Positions 46,392 through 57,801 of a stretch of 64,000 bases of DNA are shown one piece after another (position 1 is the first letter of the stretch; each line of letters begins with the position of its first letter). The stretch is from Amycolatopsis thermophila. GTDB taxonomy: Bacteria > Actinomycetota > Actinomycetes > Mycobacteriales > Pseudonocardiaceae. Position numbers and translations under genes: made by a program. The notes under the pieces were generated by a model. It was not told the DNA's origin. It was given only the letters and a program-made list of their open reading frames with translations, and searched no databases. The stretch is from positions 868,001-932,000 of the forward strand of contig NZ_JAUSUT010000001.1 in NCBI RefSeq assembly GCF_030814215.1. The letters run 5' to 3'.

Positions 46392-47050
46392 TGCGCACCG
46401 TGCTGCGGAAGCACAACAACCGCTTCCGGGAGCGCCTGGCGACCAGCCGGGTGCTGGCGATCCTGCGCGCCGAGGACGCGTCCTGGTTCGCCGACGCGGG
46501 CCAGGTCGTCTACGACGCGGGCCTGCGCGTCATCGAGGTGGACCTGGCCACGCCGGGCGCGCTGGACGCGATCGGCACCCTGCAGGTCGAGCTCGGTGCG
46601 GACGCCCTGATCGGTGCGGGCGGGGTGCGCACCGTGGCGGACGTCGACCGGTGCGCCGCGGCCGGCATCGACTTCGTCGCGACCACCACCTTCTGGCCGG
46701 ACGTGCTGTGGCGGGCGCAGGAGTGCGCGATGCCGATCGTGTGCGGTGCGCTCACCCCGACCGAGGTCGACGCCGCGTGGCGGTACGGGCCGGCCGCGGT
46801 GAAGCTCTTCCCGGCGGGCACCTCCGGTGGCGCGCGGTACCTCGAGGAGGTCCGGTCCACGCTGCCGGAGGTGCCGCTGGTGCCCGCCGGCGGCGTCGCC
46901 TTGTCCGATGTGGACGATCACCTGGGTGCCGGCGCGCTCGCGGTCGGGGTGGCGTCGGCGCTGTTCGGCGACGCGGTCGACGGCGGCCGCCTCGACGAGC
47001 TGGCGAAGCGCGCCTCCCACCTCGCCGCGATCGCGGACCGGTACGCCTGA
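46391..47050 (+). CDS. KDPG/KHG-type aldolase
   Basis: 219 aa from ATG 46391. A class I aldolase of the 2-keto-3-deoxy-6-phosphogluconate / 4-hydroxy-2-oxoglutarate family. RVLAILRAEDASWFADAG, GLRVIEVDLATPGALDAI (catalytic Glu in IEV), GAGGVRTVADVDRCAAAG, and AVKLFPAGTSGGARYLEEV with the Schiff-base Lys; VPAGGVALSDVDDHLGAG is the phosphate-binding end. The usual FVVSPG segment reads FVATTTFW, which may alter substrate choice. Physiological substrate unclear: the location in an NAD-salvage operon does not fit Entner-Doudoroff use. Confidence 0.85.
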   Translation: MRTVLRKHNNRFRERLATSRVLAILRAEDASWFADAGQVVYDAGLRVIEVDLATPGALDAIGTLQVELGADALIGAGGVRTVADVDRCAAAGIDFVATTTFWPDVLWRAQECAMPIVCGALTPTEVDAAWRYGPAAVKLFPAGTSGGARYLEEVRSTLPEVPLVPAGGVALSDVDDHLGAGALAVGVASALFGDAVDGGRLDELAKRASHLAAIADRYA

Positions 47051-47053
47051 TCG

Positions 47054-47350
47054 GTGACCGACTGCTCGCCCCAGATTCCGAGCACGTCGTCGACCAGCTG
47101 GAACGCCAGGCCCAGGTCGGCGCCGATCGCCGCGCTGGCGGACAGCAGCGCGGTCTTGCCGCCCGCCATGTCCAGGCACTCGTCGAGGGTGACGTCGTCG
47201 CGCTGCTCGAAGGCCACGTCCAGCACCTGGCCGCGGATCAGTTCGCCGACCGCCTCGGACAGCAGCCGCGCCCCGCGCCGCCCACACCGTCGGCCGGTGC
47301 CGCCGCCAGGTGTCGCCGTCCACCAGGTCGTCGTGCAGCAGCGACGTCAG
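47054..47350 (-). pseudogene. Decayed polyprenyl diphosphate synthase fragment
   Basis: On the minus strand, one frame near 47350-47282 encodes LLHDDLVDGDTWRRHRPTVW, the first Asp-rich motif (DDxxD-type) of prenyl synthases. After a frame change it continues as ARLLSEAVGELIRGQVLDVA, FEQRDDVTLDECLDMAGGKT and LGLAFQLVDDVLGIWGEQSV (second Asp-rich region), ending by TGA near 47,048. The 60-70 residues that should separate RPTVW from ARLLSE are missing, there is no N-terminus, and the C-terminal third after the WGEQSVTDQA junction is absent. Two deletions and a frameshift make it a relic; it explains the 296 nt between the aldolase gene and the next gene. Confidence 0.8.
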
Positions 47351-48000
47351 AGGCCGAACGGCGAGCAGCGGGCCGAGCCGACGAGGATGTCGCCGGAGGC
47401 CGGGCCGCCCTGCGGGAACAGCTTGATGTGCATGGCGTTCGTGGTCAGGCTGCCGTCCGCGGGCGAGGGCACGACCAGCTCGTTGAGCACGACCTCGGCG
47501 ATCGGCGGCGCGTCCGGCGTCGCGCCGGGGATCGTGATCGTGTGGTTGGCCGGGATGCTCTCCGGCACCGTGATGCCGGTGACCGCGCCCAGCTCCATGT
47601 AACCGTTGCTGCCTTTGGCGGTGGTGGTGCAACCGGCGCCGAACGTCCCGGCCTTGATGACCGGCCCGCCGTAGGGCTGCAGCACGCTGGTCTCGAACCG
47701 CTGCCCGGTGACCTTGACGCTCGCGGTGCCGTCGGTGTTGCGGGTGCACGTGGTGTCGCTCGAACCGTACGACGTCTTCCCGCCGACGGTGACCGGGTCC
47801 GTGTGGCCGGACGGCGTCCGGTCCACGACGCACGTCGCGAGCGGGTCGGCGTGCGCGGGCGCGGCGTCGACCGTGATGTCCACCGCGCCTACCGAACCGG
47901 CGCCGGTCGCGGTGGTCTGCTGCGCCTGAGCGCTCGCCGGGACGCCCACCACACCGCCGCAGAGGAGTGCTGCCACCACGATCCGCCTGGCCCGCCTCAT
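47347..48000 (-). CDS. Secreted choice-of-anchor P family protein
   Basis: 217 aa from ATG 48000. A signal peptide (RRARRIVVAALLCGGVVGV, cleavage near SAQAQ) precedes an all-beta domain: SVGAVDITVDAAPAHADP, TCVVDRTPSGHTDP, TSVLQPYGGPVIKAGTFG, AGCTTTAKGSNGYMELGAV, LNELVVPSPADGSLTTNAMH and a terminal GDILVGSARCSPFG. The last segment, with GDI(L/V)VG-x-A-x-C, marks choice-of-anchor P proteins, which are exported surface proteins of unknown function. Cysteines are positioned for disulfides. The gene abuts the prenyl-synthase relic at its 3' end. Confidence 0.82.
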   Translation of the reverse strand: MRRARRIVVAALLCGGVVGVPASAQAQQTTATGAGSVGAVDITVDAAPAHADPLATCVVDRTPSGHTDPVTVGGKTSYGSSDTTCTRNTDGTASVKVTGQRFETSVLQPYGGPVIKAGTFGAGCTTTAKGSNGYMELGAVTGITVPESIPANHTITIPGATPDAPPIAEVVLNELVVPSPADGSLTTNAMHIKLFPQGGPASGDILVGSARCSPFGL

Positions 48001-48152
48001 GAGCCGCTCCTTTCGATTCGCCGGGAAATCCCCTTCGTCAATCGGCAGGTCACCCGGACGGCCTGACCCACCCGGCGGGATGCCACCCGGACGAGTGGAT
48101 CTCGAAGTTGGTGGCGGCGGGGCGGTGCGGCGTTCTTGACGGTGGTCCCCGG

Positions 48153-48158
48153 TACCGT
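48153..48158 (+). promoter_or_regulatory. -10 box of dinG, leaderless spacing
   Basis: TACCGT (48153-48158), 6 nt before GTG 48165. Confidence 0.5.
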
Positions 48159-48164
48159 GTCCTG

Positions 48165-50210
48165 GTGGCCGCCCGAACTGCGTTCCCCGGTGTCAACGAG
48201 CTCCTCACGACTGCTGTCGAGGCGCTCGGCGGCGCCGAGCGCCCGGGCCAGGTCAAGATGGCCGAGGCGGTCGGGCGGGCCATCCGCACGGGCGAGCACC
48301 TGGCGGTGCAGGCGGGCACCGGCACCGGCAAGTCGCTGGCGTACCTGGTGCCGGCCATCCGGCACGCGGTCGAGAAGGACACCACGGTGGTGGTGTCGAC
48401 GGCGACCATCGCGTTGCAGCGGCAGCTCGTCGACCGCGACCTGCCGCGGCTGGCGAAGGCGCTGAAGAAGCCGCTGGGCCGCACGCCGACGTTCGCGATC
48501 CTCAAGGGCCGCCGCAACTACCTGTGCCTGCACCGCCTCGACTCGGGCGCGCCGGAGGAGCCGGAGGACCCGGCCCTGTTCGACCCGTTCGCGGTGTCGC
48601 GGCTGGGCAAGGAGGTCACCCGGCTGCGCGAGTGGTCCTCGGACACCGAGACCGGCGACCGCGACGAGCTCGTGCCGGGCGTGTCGGAGCAGGCGTGGCG
48701 GCAGGTGTCGGTCACCGCGCGCGAGTGCCTCGGCGTGTCGCGCTGCCCGATCGGCCAGGACTGCTTCGCCGAGCGGGCGCGGGGTGAGGCGGGCAAGGCG
48801 GACGTGGTGGTCACCAACCACGCGCTGCTGGCGATCGACGCACTGCAGGGCTTCCAGGTGCTGCCGGAGCACGACCTGGTGATCATCGACGAGGCGCACG
48901 AGCTGGTCGACCGGGTGACGTCGGTGGCGACGGGCGAGCTGACGTCGTCGGCGGTCGCGGTCGCGGTGCGGCGGTGCGGGAAGCTGATCGACGCCGACAC
49001 GGCCGACCGGCTGCAGGAGGCGAGCGAGGGCCTGGCGATGATCCTGGAGGACATGCCGGCCGGGCGGATGGACACGCTGCCGAAGGCGCTCGGCGGCACG
49101 GTGGCCGCGGTGCGCGACGGTGCGCACGCGTGCCTGTCGGCGCTGGGGTCGGACCGCAAGGAGGACGTCGAGGAGGCGACCGCCCGCAAGCTCGCGCGTT
49201 CGCAGTTGGAGGAGGTGCACGACACCGCGGTGCGGCTGCTCGACGCGTTCGCCGAGGACACCGCGCACCAGCGGGACGTCGTGTGGCTGTCCAACGACCG
49301 GTTCGCGTTCGGCAACCGCCCGCCGACGCTGCACGTGGCGCCGCTGTCGGTGGCCGGGTTGCTGCGGGAGCGGGTGTTCGCGCAGAAGACGACGGTGCTG
49401 ACGTCGGCGACGCTCGCGCTGGGCGGCGCGTTCGACACGCTGGCGCGGCAGTGGGGGCTGCCGCCGTCGCAGGCGAAGGTGGTGCACGCGGAAGGCGCGG
49501 CGACGGAGAAGGAGGCCCCGTCCGACGACGACGATCTGAAGTGGTCCGGTTTGGACGTCGGTTCGCCGTTCGACCACCGGCGCAACGGGATCCTGTACGT
49601 GGCGAAGCACCTGCCGCCGCCGGGCCGGGACGGCCTGGGCGAGAAGACGCTCGACGAGATCGCGTCGCTGATCGAGGCGGCCGGGGGCCGGACCCTGGGC
49701 CTGTTCTCGTCGATGCGGGCGGCGAAGCAGGCGACCGAGGAGCTGCGCGACCGGATCAAGTTCCCGATCCTGTGCCAGGGCGAGGACGCGACGTCGCTGC
49801 TGGTGACCAAGTTCGCGGAGGACGCGCGGACGTGCCTGTTCGGGACGTTGTCGTTGTGGCAGGGCGTGGACGTGCCCGGGCCGTCGCTGCAGCTGGTGAT
49901 CGTCGACCGGATCCCGTTCCCGCGCCCGGACGACCCGGTCTCCTCGGCGCGGCAGCGGGCCGTGGAGGCCCGGGGAGGCAACGGTTTCCTCACGGTGGCC
50001 GCCACCCACGCGGCGCTGCTGCTGGCGCAGGGGACCGGTCGCCTGCACCGGTCCGTGGGCGACCGCGGCGTGGTGGCCGTGCTGGACTCCCGCCTGGCAA
50101 CGGCCCGCTACGGCGGCTTCCTGCGCTCCTCGTTGCCCCCCTTCTGGCCGACCTTCGACCCCGACGTGGCGAAAGCAGCGCTGCAACGCCTGGACGCGGC
50201 GGCCAGCTGA
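48165..50210 (+). CDS. dinG: DinG-type superfamily 2 DNA helicase
   Basis: 681 aa from GTG 48165. An XPD-like 5'-3' helicase with an iron-sulfur cluster. Walker A AGTGTGKSLAYLVPA (residues 50-64), Cys residues of the cluster in YLCLHRL, ECLGVSRCPIGQDCFAERAR (about 120-200), DEAH box IIDEAHELVD (about 247), then VLTSATLALGG, GLFSSMRAAKQ, and FGTLSLWQGVDVPGPSLQLVIVDRIPFP and AQGTGRLHRSVGDRG (motifs V and VI). Positional match of Rv1329c. It has no paired RuvC-type exonuclease domain. The final codons (AAS-stop) resemble units of the repeat that follows. Confidence 0.95.
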   Translation: MAARTAFPGVNELLTTAVEALGGAERPGQVKMAEAVGRAIRTGEHLAVQAGTGTGKSLAYLVPAIRHAVEKDTTVVVSTATIALQRQLVDRDLPRLAKALKKPLGRTPTFAILKGRRNYLCLHRLDSGAPEEPEDPALFDPFAVSRLGKEVTRLREWSSDTETGDRDELVPGVSEQAWRQVSVTARECLGVSRCPIGQDCFAERARGEAGKADVVVTNHALLAIDALQGFQVLPEHDLVIIDEAHELVDRVTSVATGELTSSAVAVAVRRCGKLIDADTADRLQEASEGLAMILEDMPAGRMDTLPKALGGTVAAVRDGAHACLSALGSDRKEDVEEATARKLARSQLEEVHDTAVRLLDAFAEDTAHQRDVVWLSNDRFAFGNRPPTLHVAPLSVAGLLRERVFAQKTTVLTSATLALGGAFDTLARQWGLPPSQAKVVHAEGAATEKEAPSDDDDLKWSGLDVGSPFDHRRNGILYVAKHLPPPGRDGLGEKTLDEIASLIEAAGGRTLGLFSSMRAAKQATEELRDRIKFPILCQGEDATSLLVTKFAEDARTCLFGTLSLWQGVDVPGPSLQLVIVDRIPFPRPDDPVSSARQRAVEARGGNGFLTVAATHAALLLAQGTGRLHRSVGDRGVVAVLDSRLATARYGGFLRSSLPPFWPTFDPDVAKAALQRLDAAAS

Positions 50211-50377
50211 CAACGGAGCGGGCTCGCCCGCGCCGGCGCCGGTGTCAGCTGTGGGCCGCGACAGCCGGCGCAGCCGCGACAGCCGGCGCGGCCGCATCAG
50301 CGGGCGGTCGCGTCAGCTGGTGGGGAGCCGCGTCGGCTGGTGGTCGCGTGAGCCGGCGGCCGCGCCAGCTGACGGCC
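50211..50377. repeat. Short 16-20 bp tandem units after dinG
   Basis: From about 50246 some eight degenerate units are separated by GCCGC or GTCGC: GACAGCCGGCGCAGCCGC, its near copy with GCGGCC, then ATCAGCGGGCGGTCGC, GTCGGCTGGTGGTCGC and GTGAGCCGGCGGCCGC, ending GCCAGCTGACGGCCGC. The last matches the dinG 3' end (GCC-AGC-TGA). Not coding; units are not multiples of 3. Confidence 0.65.
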
Positions 50378-50825
50378 GCACGAGGTTCTTCTTGCGTGCC
50401 CACGAACTGTCCGGTCGTGCCCGCACGAGATTCCTCCTCGCGTGCCCACCAACCACCCGGTCGCGCCCGCACGGGGTTCCCCCTCGCGCGGCACCTGCAC
50501 GAGATTCCCCCACGCGTGCCCACGAACTACCCGGTCGCGCCCGCACGAGATTCCCCCACGCGTGCCCACGAACTACCCGGTCGCGCCCGCACGAGATTCC
50601 CCCACGCGTGCCCACGAACTACCCGGTCGCGCCCGCACGAGGATCCCCCTCGCGCGGCACCTGCACGAGATTCCCCCTCGCGCGCCCACGAACTACCCGG
50701 TCGCGCCCGCACGAGATTCCCCCACGCGCGGCCACCAACTACCCGGCCGGACCCGCACGAGGATCCCCCTCGCGCGCCCACGAACCACCCGGTCGCGCCC
50801 GCACGAGGATCCCCCACGCGCGGCG
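50378..50825. repeat. 46-bp minisatellite, eleven units
   Basis: Units begin with GCACGAG (or GCACGGG) at 50378, 50423, 50469, 50497, 50543, 50589, 50635, 50663, 50709, 50755 and 50801. Period is 45-46 bp except two 28-bp deletions (50469-50496 and 50635-50662), which share the same junction. The core includes CCCACGAACTACCCGGTCGC. Units follow one another without spacers, so this is not CRISPR; 46 is not a multiple of 3, and the apparent open frames on both strands result from lack of stops. The remaining 50,826-50,906 holds nothing I recognise. Confidence 0.9.
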
Positions 50826-50906
50826 TCAGGTGGTGATTTCCCGCAGCGCCTCGCGGATCGTTGGACGGGGTGACATCTCGCCACTGCACCCGCGGGGCGC
50901 GAGGCG

Positions 50907-51302
50907 CTATTCGGTGAAGCTTTCGGTCGCTGGGATGCCCTTCTTGAGCGTCCGGGACACCGTGCACAGCCGTTCGATGGCTCGGTCCACCGCGGCCACC
51001 AGCTTCGCGCGCTCGTCGTCGTCCAAACCGGACAAGTCGACGTCGAAGAGGACGTGCACGGCGTCCAGTTCCCACGCGCCGTCGCGGCGATCCGCCGTCA
51101 CCTCAACCCGCAGGGGCGCGTCGGTGCGGCGGGTGATCAGCTCTTCGGCCGTCACCGCCGCACAACCGGCCGCCGCGATCTGCAGCAGCTCCGCCGGCGA
51201 GAACGCGTCCGGCGCGCCCTTGCGGCCGATCCGCACCGACGCGCCACGCTCGTTGCGGCCGACGAACTCGTGCTCGCCCTCGCGGCGGACATCCAGACTC
51301 AC
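50907..51302 (-). CDS. OsmC/Ohr family peroxidase-like protein
   Basis: 131 aa from GTG 51302 with AAGGAG 7-12 nt upstream. An OsmC fold: GRNERGASVRIGRKGAPDAFSP, PAELLQIAAAGCAAVTAEELI with the first reactive Cys, VEVTADRRDG, and AIERLCTVSRTLKKGIP with the second Cys, so the two-cysteine thiol peroxidase pair is complete. SPxELL is the family marker. Reduces organic hydroperoxides in characterised relatives. Monocistronic; the repeat array lies downstream. Confidence 0.88.
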   Translation of the reverse strand: MSLDVRREGEHEFVGRNERGASVRIGRKGAPDAFSPAELLQIAAAGCAAVTAEELITRRTDAPLRVEVTADRRDGAWELDAVHVLFDVDLSGLDDDERAKLVAAVDRAIERLCTVSRTLKKGIPATESFTE

Positions 51303-51321
51303 AGGCGCTCCTTGCTCGAGG

Positions 51322-55107
<3,786 letters not shown>

Positions 55108-55217
55108 TCCTGCCTCCAAGTTCTGCTTCGGTATCTCACCGGCCGCGGCGACGCGACCAGTCCGGATGGTATCCCTCGCCTCCGACACAGGTGCGCACCG
55201 GCTGGGAAGATCACGCC

Positions 55218-56033
55218 ATGGAAGACCGCTACGTGGCCGCCGCGGTCGCCGCCGCGGTCGAGGTCGGGAACCGGTTCCACCTGCCCACGGAGTACCCGGA
55301 AGTGCTGGCCAGGCGCTCGAACGTCCTGGTGAGGCTGGGTGCGGTGGTGGCCAGGGTGCCGGGAACGACGCTGGTCGCGCGGCCACGGGTGCTCCAGTCG
55401 CTGGCACGCGAAGTGGCACTTTCGTCGTTCCTCGCGATGCGGGACGCACCGGTCATTCCGCCCTTCGAAAGCCCAGGTCCCCACCTCGTCGACGACCTTC
55501 CGGTGACACTGTGGCGTTTCACACGTCACGACCCGGATCACGTCTTCTCCCCCGCCGAGGTGGCCTGGTCGCTGGCCGAGCTGCACGCCGCGCTGCGCGA
55601 GTTCCCCGGCGAGCTGGACGCGCCCGGCCCGGTCGCGGAGGCCAGGTCGTGGATCTCACGCCTCGACCTGCCCGCGGAGCTGGCGGACGAGGTCGACGCG
55701 GTCGAGGCGAGCCTGCCGGACGCGCCGGCGCAGCCCCTCCACGGTGACGCGCACCCCGGCAACCTCGTGGCCACGGCGAGCGGGCCGCGGTGGCTGGACT
55801 TCGAGGACACCTGGACCGGGCCGGTCGGATGGGACCTGGCGTGCCTGGCGACGACGAGCAGGCTCGACGGCCGCGCGGCGGTCGCGGCGTACCCGGGCGA
55901 GCCCGGCGAGCTGGAGCCGTGGGTGCGGCTGCGGGAGCTGTTCGCCGTGTGCTGGCGGTTCGTGATCGCCCGGCGGTTTCCCGAGCGGCTCCCGGAAGCA
56001 CGGGCTGAGCTGCGGAGATTCACAAAGGGGTAG
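55218..56033 (+). CDS. Aminoglycoside phosphotransferase-like kinase
   Basis: 271 aa from ATG 55218. An APH/choline-kinase fold: [20 protein letters not shown], the catalytic loop [12 protein letters not shown] (H-G-D-x-H-x-x-N, about residue 170) and the metal loop [19 protein letters not shown] (D-F-E). The N-terminus lacks a clear glycine-rich ATP loop but has [18 protein letters not shown]. This family includes antibiotic kinases, homoserine kinases and many unassigned small-molecule kinases; no resistance role can be concluded from sequence. Confidence 0.8.
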   Translation: MEDRYVAAAVAAAVEVGNRFHLPTEYPEVLARRSNVLVRLGAVVARVPGTTLVARPRVLQSLAREVALSSFLAMRDAPVIPPFESPGPHLVDDLPVTLWRFTRHDPDHVFSPAEVAWSLAELHAALREFPGELDAPGPVAEARSWISRLDLPAELADEVDAVEASLPDAPAQPLHGDAHPGNLVATASGPRWLDFEDTWTGPVGWDLACLATTSRLDGRAAVAAYPGEPGELEPWVRLRELFAVCWRFVIARRFPERLPEARAELRRFTKG

Positions 56034-56056
56034 CTCGCCGCGGTGCGGGGGGACGC

Positions 56057-56128
56057 GGCCGACTGGTCTGGCACACCAGGGAGGTCCACTACTTCTGGGA
56101 GCGGATCGCCTCCGGAGCATGCCGATCC
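56057..56128 (+). pseudogene. Possible relic of a maleylpyruvate isomerase-type protein
   Basis: One frame reads GRLVWHTREVHYFWERIASGA over 56057-56119, close to the helix that follows the tryptophan in mycothiol-dependent maleylpyruvate isomerases and their relatives (typical DLVWHLAEVHHFW). Nothing before or after it matches, and no start or stop frames it. Short and therefore uncertain. Confidence 0.35.
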
Positions 56129-56192
56129 GGTAGCGGGACGGCTGGTGGGCGGAGCCAGCCGACGCACGAGCGTGAGCGGCCGTCCCGCTACC
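56129..56192. terminator. Long hairpin between convergent genes
   Basis: GGTAGCGGGACGG (56129-56141) and CCGTCCCGCTACC (56180-56192), 13-bp stem with a 38-nt top that can itself pair (GGCTGG with CCAGCC). It covers the stop codon of the hydrolase on the minus strand. Confidence 0.6.
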
Positions 56193-56940
56193 CGAAGGGC
56201 CACCAGCCGAGGATCGCCTCGCTGACCATGGCCGGTGCTTCCAGTGGCGTGAGGTGCCCGGCCTGCGGGACGACCACCAGCTCACCCTTCGGCAGGGCCT
56301 CCGCCAGCGCCTGGGCGGCGTCGGGCGGGGTGAGGCCGTCCTCCTCGCCCACGATGACCACCGCGGGCACGTCGGCGGCGGTCAGCAACTCCGTCGAGTC
56401 GGGCCGGGCGGCCATCGCCCTCGCGGCCCAGGCCACGCCGGCGCCCTGCTGGCTGTCGATCAGGCCGCGCAGCGACTCGACCACATCCGGGCGCGTCTCG
56501 CGGGTCGAGGCGCTGACCAGGTTCGGCAGCATCGCCTCGGCGAGCCAGCCGCCGACGCCCTCGGCCTCGGCCCGCCCGGCCAGGTCGCGGCGCGCCTGGG
56601 CCGCCTCCGGCGTGTCCGCCGTCGCCTTGGTGTCGATCAGGACCAGCCCGGCGACCCGTTCCGGCGCGGCGCGCAGCACAGCCATCGTGACGTAGCCGCC
56701 CATGGAACAGCCGCCGAGCACGACCTGCTCCAGCTCCAGCTTGTCGAGCAGGGCGATCACGTCCCGCGCGGCGTCGTCGAGGGTCGGCTCGCGGTCGGTC
56801 TCCGGCAGCGGCGTCCGCCCGAGCCCGCGCTGGTCGGGCGTGATCAGCCGGTGCCGTGCGGTGAGCCCGTCGCGGAGCGGGCGCCACATGCGGGCGTCCA
56901 CCGGGAACGCGTGGAGGAGAACCAGGGGAAGATCGGCCAT
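56188..56940 (-). CDS. Alpha/beta hydrolase
   Basis: 250 aa from ATG 56940. LPLVLLHAFPVDARMWRPL (oxyanion region, HAF-P), LITPDQRGLGRTPLP, then VVLGGCSMGGYVTMAVLRAA with the nucleophile Ser in GCSMGG (about residue 95), VIVGEEDGLTPPDAA (acid Asp) and PQAGHLTPLEAP (catalytic His). Complete triad. Substrate unknown; the fold is shared by esterases, haloperoxidases and lactonases. Confidence 0.88.
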   Translation of the reverse strand: MADLPLVLLHAFPVDARMWRPLRDGLTARHRLITPDQRGLGRTPLPETDREPTLDDAARDVIALLDKLELEQVVLGGCSMGGYVTMAVLRAAPERVAGLVLIDTKATADTPEAAQARRDLAGRAEAEGVGGWLAEAMLPNLVSASTRETRPDVVESLRGLIDSQQGAGVAWAARAMAARPDSTELLTAADVPAVVIVGEEDGLTPPDAAQALAEALPKGELVVVPQAGHLTPLEAPAMVSEAILGWWPFG

Positions 56941-56967
56941 ACCCGAGATTGTGCTGGACCGCCGCGC

Positions 56968-56973
56968 TAACGT
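56968..56973 (+). promoter_or_regulatory. -10 box of the GNAT gene, leaderless spacing
   Basis: TAACGT (56968-56973), 6 nt before GTG 56980. Confidence 0.5.
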
Positions 56974-56979
56974 CGCTTC

Positions 56980-57489
56980 GTGAGCGTCGAGTGGCGGGAA
57001 ATCCGCACGGACCGTCTGTTGCTGCGGCCCCTGGGCCCCGGCGACCGCGACGACGTGGTCGAGATCCAGACCGACCCGCGGACCAACCGCTACCACCCCG
57101 CCCCGCCCAGCACCGACGAGACGGAGGTCAAGCTCACCGCCTGGCTGGAGCACTGGAAGGCGCACGGCTTCGGCTACGTCGCGGTGGTCCCGCTCGGCAC
57201 CAGCGAGGTCGCGGGCATCGGCGGCGTGCAGTACCTCGAGTTCGGCGGGGCGCGCCTGCTCAACCTCTACTACCGGTTCCGCCCGGAGTTCTGGGGCCGC
57301 GGCTACGCGACCGAGATGGCCTCCGCCGTCGTCGACTGGGCCGAGCGGGAACTACCGGAGTTCCCGGTCCAGATCAGCGTCCACATCGCGAACGAACCCT
57401 CCCTGAGGGTCGCCGAACGGCTCGGCTTCACCGCCTACACCGAGACCTTCCACGACGGCGCGGTCTCGCGCCACTTCCGCAAGCTCTAG
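56980..57489 (+). CDS. RimJ/RimL-type GNAT acetyltransferase
   Basis: 169 aa from GTG 56980. EIRTDRLLLRPLGPGDRDDV is the N-terminal signature of the RimJ/RimL group (Acetyltransf_3). YYRFRPEFWGRGYATEMASAVV holds the acetyl-CoA loop (R/Q-x-x-G-x-A/G; here WGRGYA), and NEPSLRVAERLGFTAYTETF is the C-terminal motif. N-terminal protein or small-molecule acetylation is likely; target unknown. Converges with the next gene, sharing a CTAG that holds both stop codons. Confidence 0.85.
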   Translation: MSVEWREIRTDRLLLRPLGPGDRDDVVEIQTDPRTNRYHPAPPSTDETEVKLTAWLEHWKAHGFGYVAVVPLGTSEVAGIGGVQYLEFGGARLLNLYYRFRPEFWGRGYATEMASAVVDWAERELPEFPVQISVHIANEPSLRVAERLGFTAYTETFHDGAVSRHFRKL

Positions 57490-57785
57490 AAGCGCTTCCG
57501 CGTCGGGGCCCGGCGGTCCCGCGCGTTCCAGCAGGCGCGGTGCCAGTGACGGCGATCGGCCACCGAGCCGAGCTCGTCGGCGGGCCAGGCGACTACGTGG
57601 GGCACCCCGGGCTGGATCTCGTGATCACAACCGGGGCACCGGTAGACCTTGGTCGCGTGGCTGCCCGGCACGCTGCGCACCAGCCAGTCCCCGTCCGGAC
57701 CCGACTCCGCGTGCGCCCAACCGGAAGCCGCCCCGGCGCGGTCGGCGTCGGGGCGGCCACGGTGTGGTCGGTTGCGTCGGGGCAC
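57486..57785 (-). CDS. Small zinc-ribbon protein (Rv3047c-like)
   Basis: 99 aa from GTG 57785. A basic N-terminus (RRNRPHRGRPDADR) leads to a putative zinc site: VYRCPGCDHEIQPGVPHVV (C-x2-C) and WPADELGSVADRRHWHRACW (H-x-H-x3-C). Related small actinobacterial proteins are often labelled ATP/GTP-binding without support; I consider it a zinc-binding protein of unknown role. A TACCGT box (57797-57792) 6 nt before the GTG points to a leaderless message. Confidence 0.72.
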   Translation of the reverse strand: MPRRNRPHRGRPDADRAGAASGWAHAESGPDGDWLVRSVPGSHATKVYRCPGCDHEIQPGVPHVVAWPADELGSVADRRHWHRACWNARDRRAPTRKRF

Positions 57786-57801
57786 CCGGCCACGGTATCG
57801 C

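Noticed and set aside
50378-50825. CRISPR array
   Set aside because: Units abut with no unique spacers and no cas genes are present; it is a tandem minisatellite.
55218-56033. Aminoglycoside resistance gene
   Set aside because: The kinase fold is recognisable but APH-like proteins act on many substrates; nothing in the sequence or neighbours indicates antibiotic phosphorylation.
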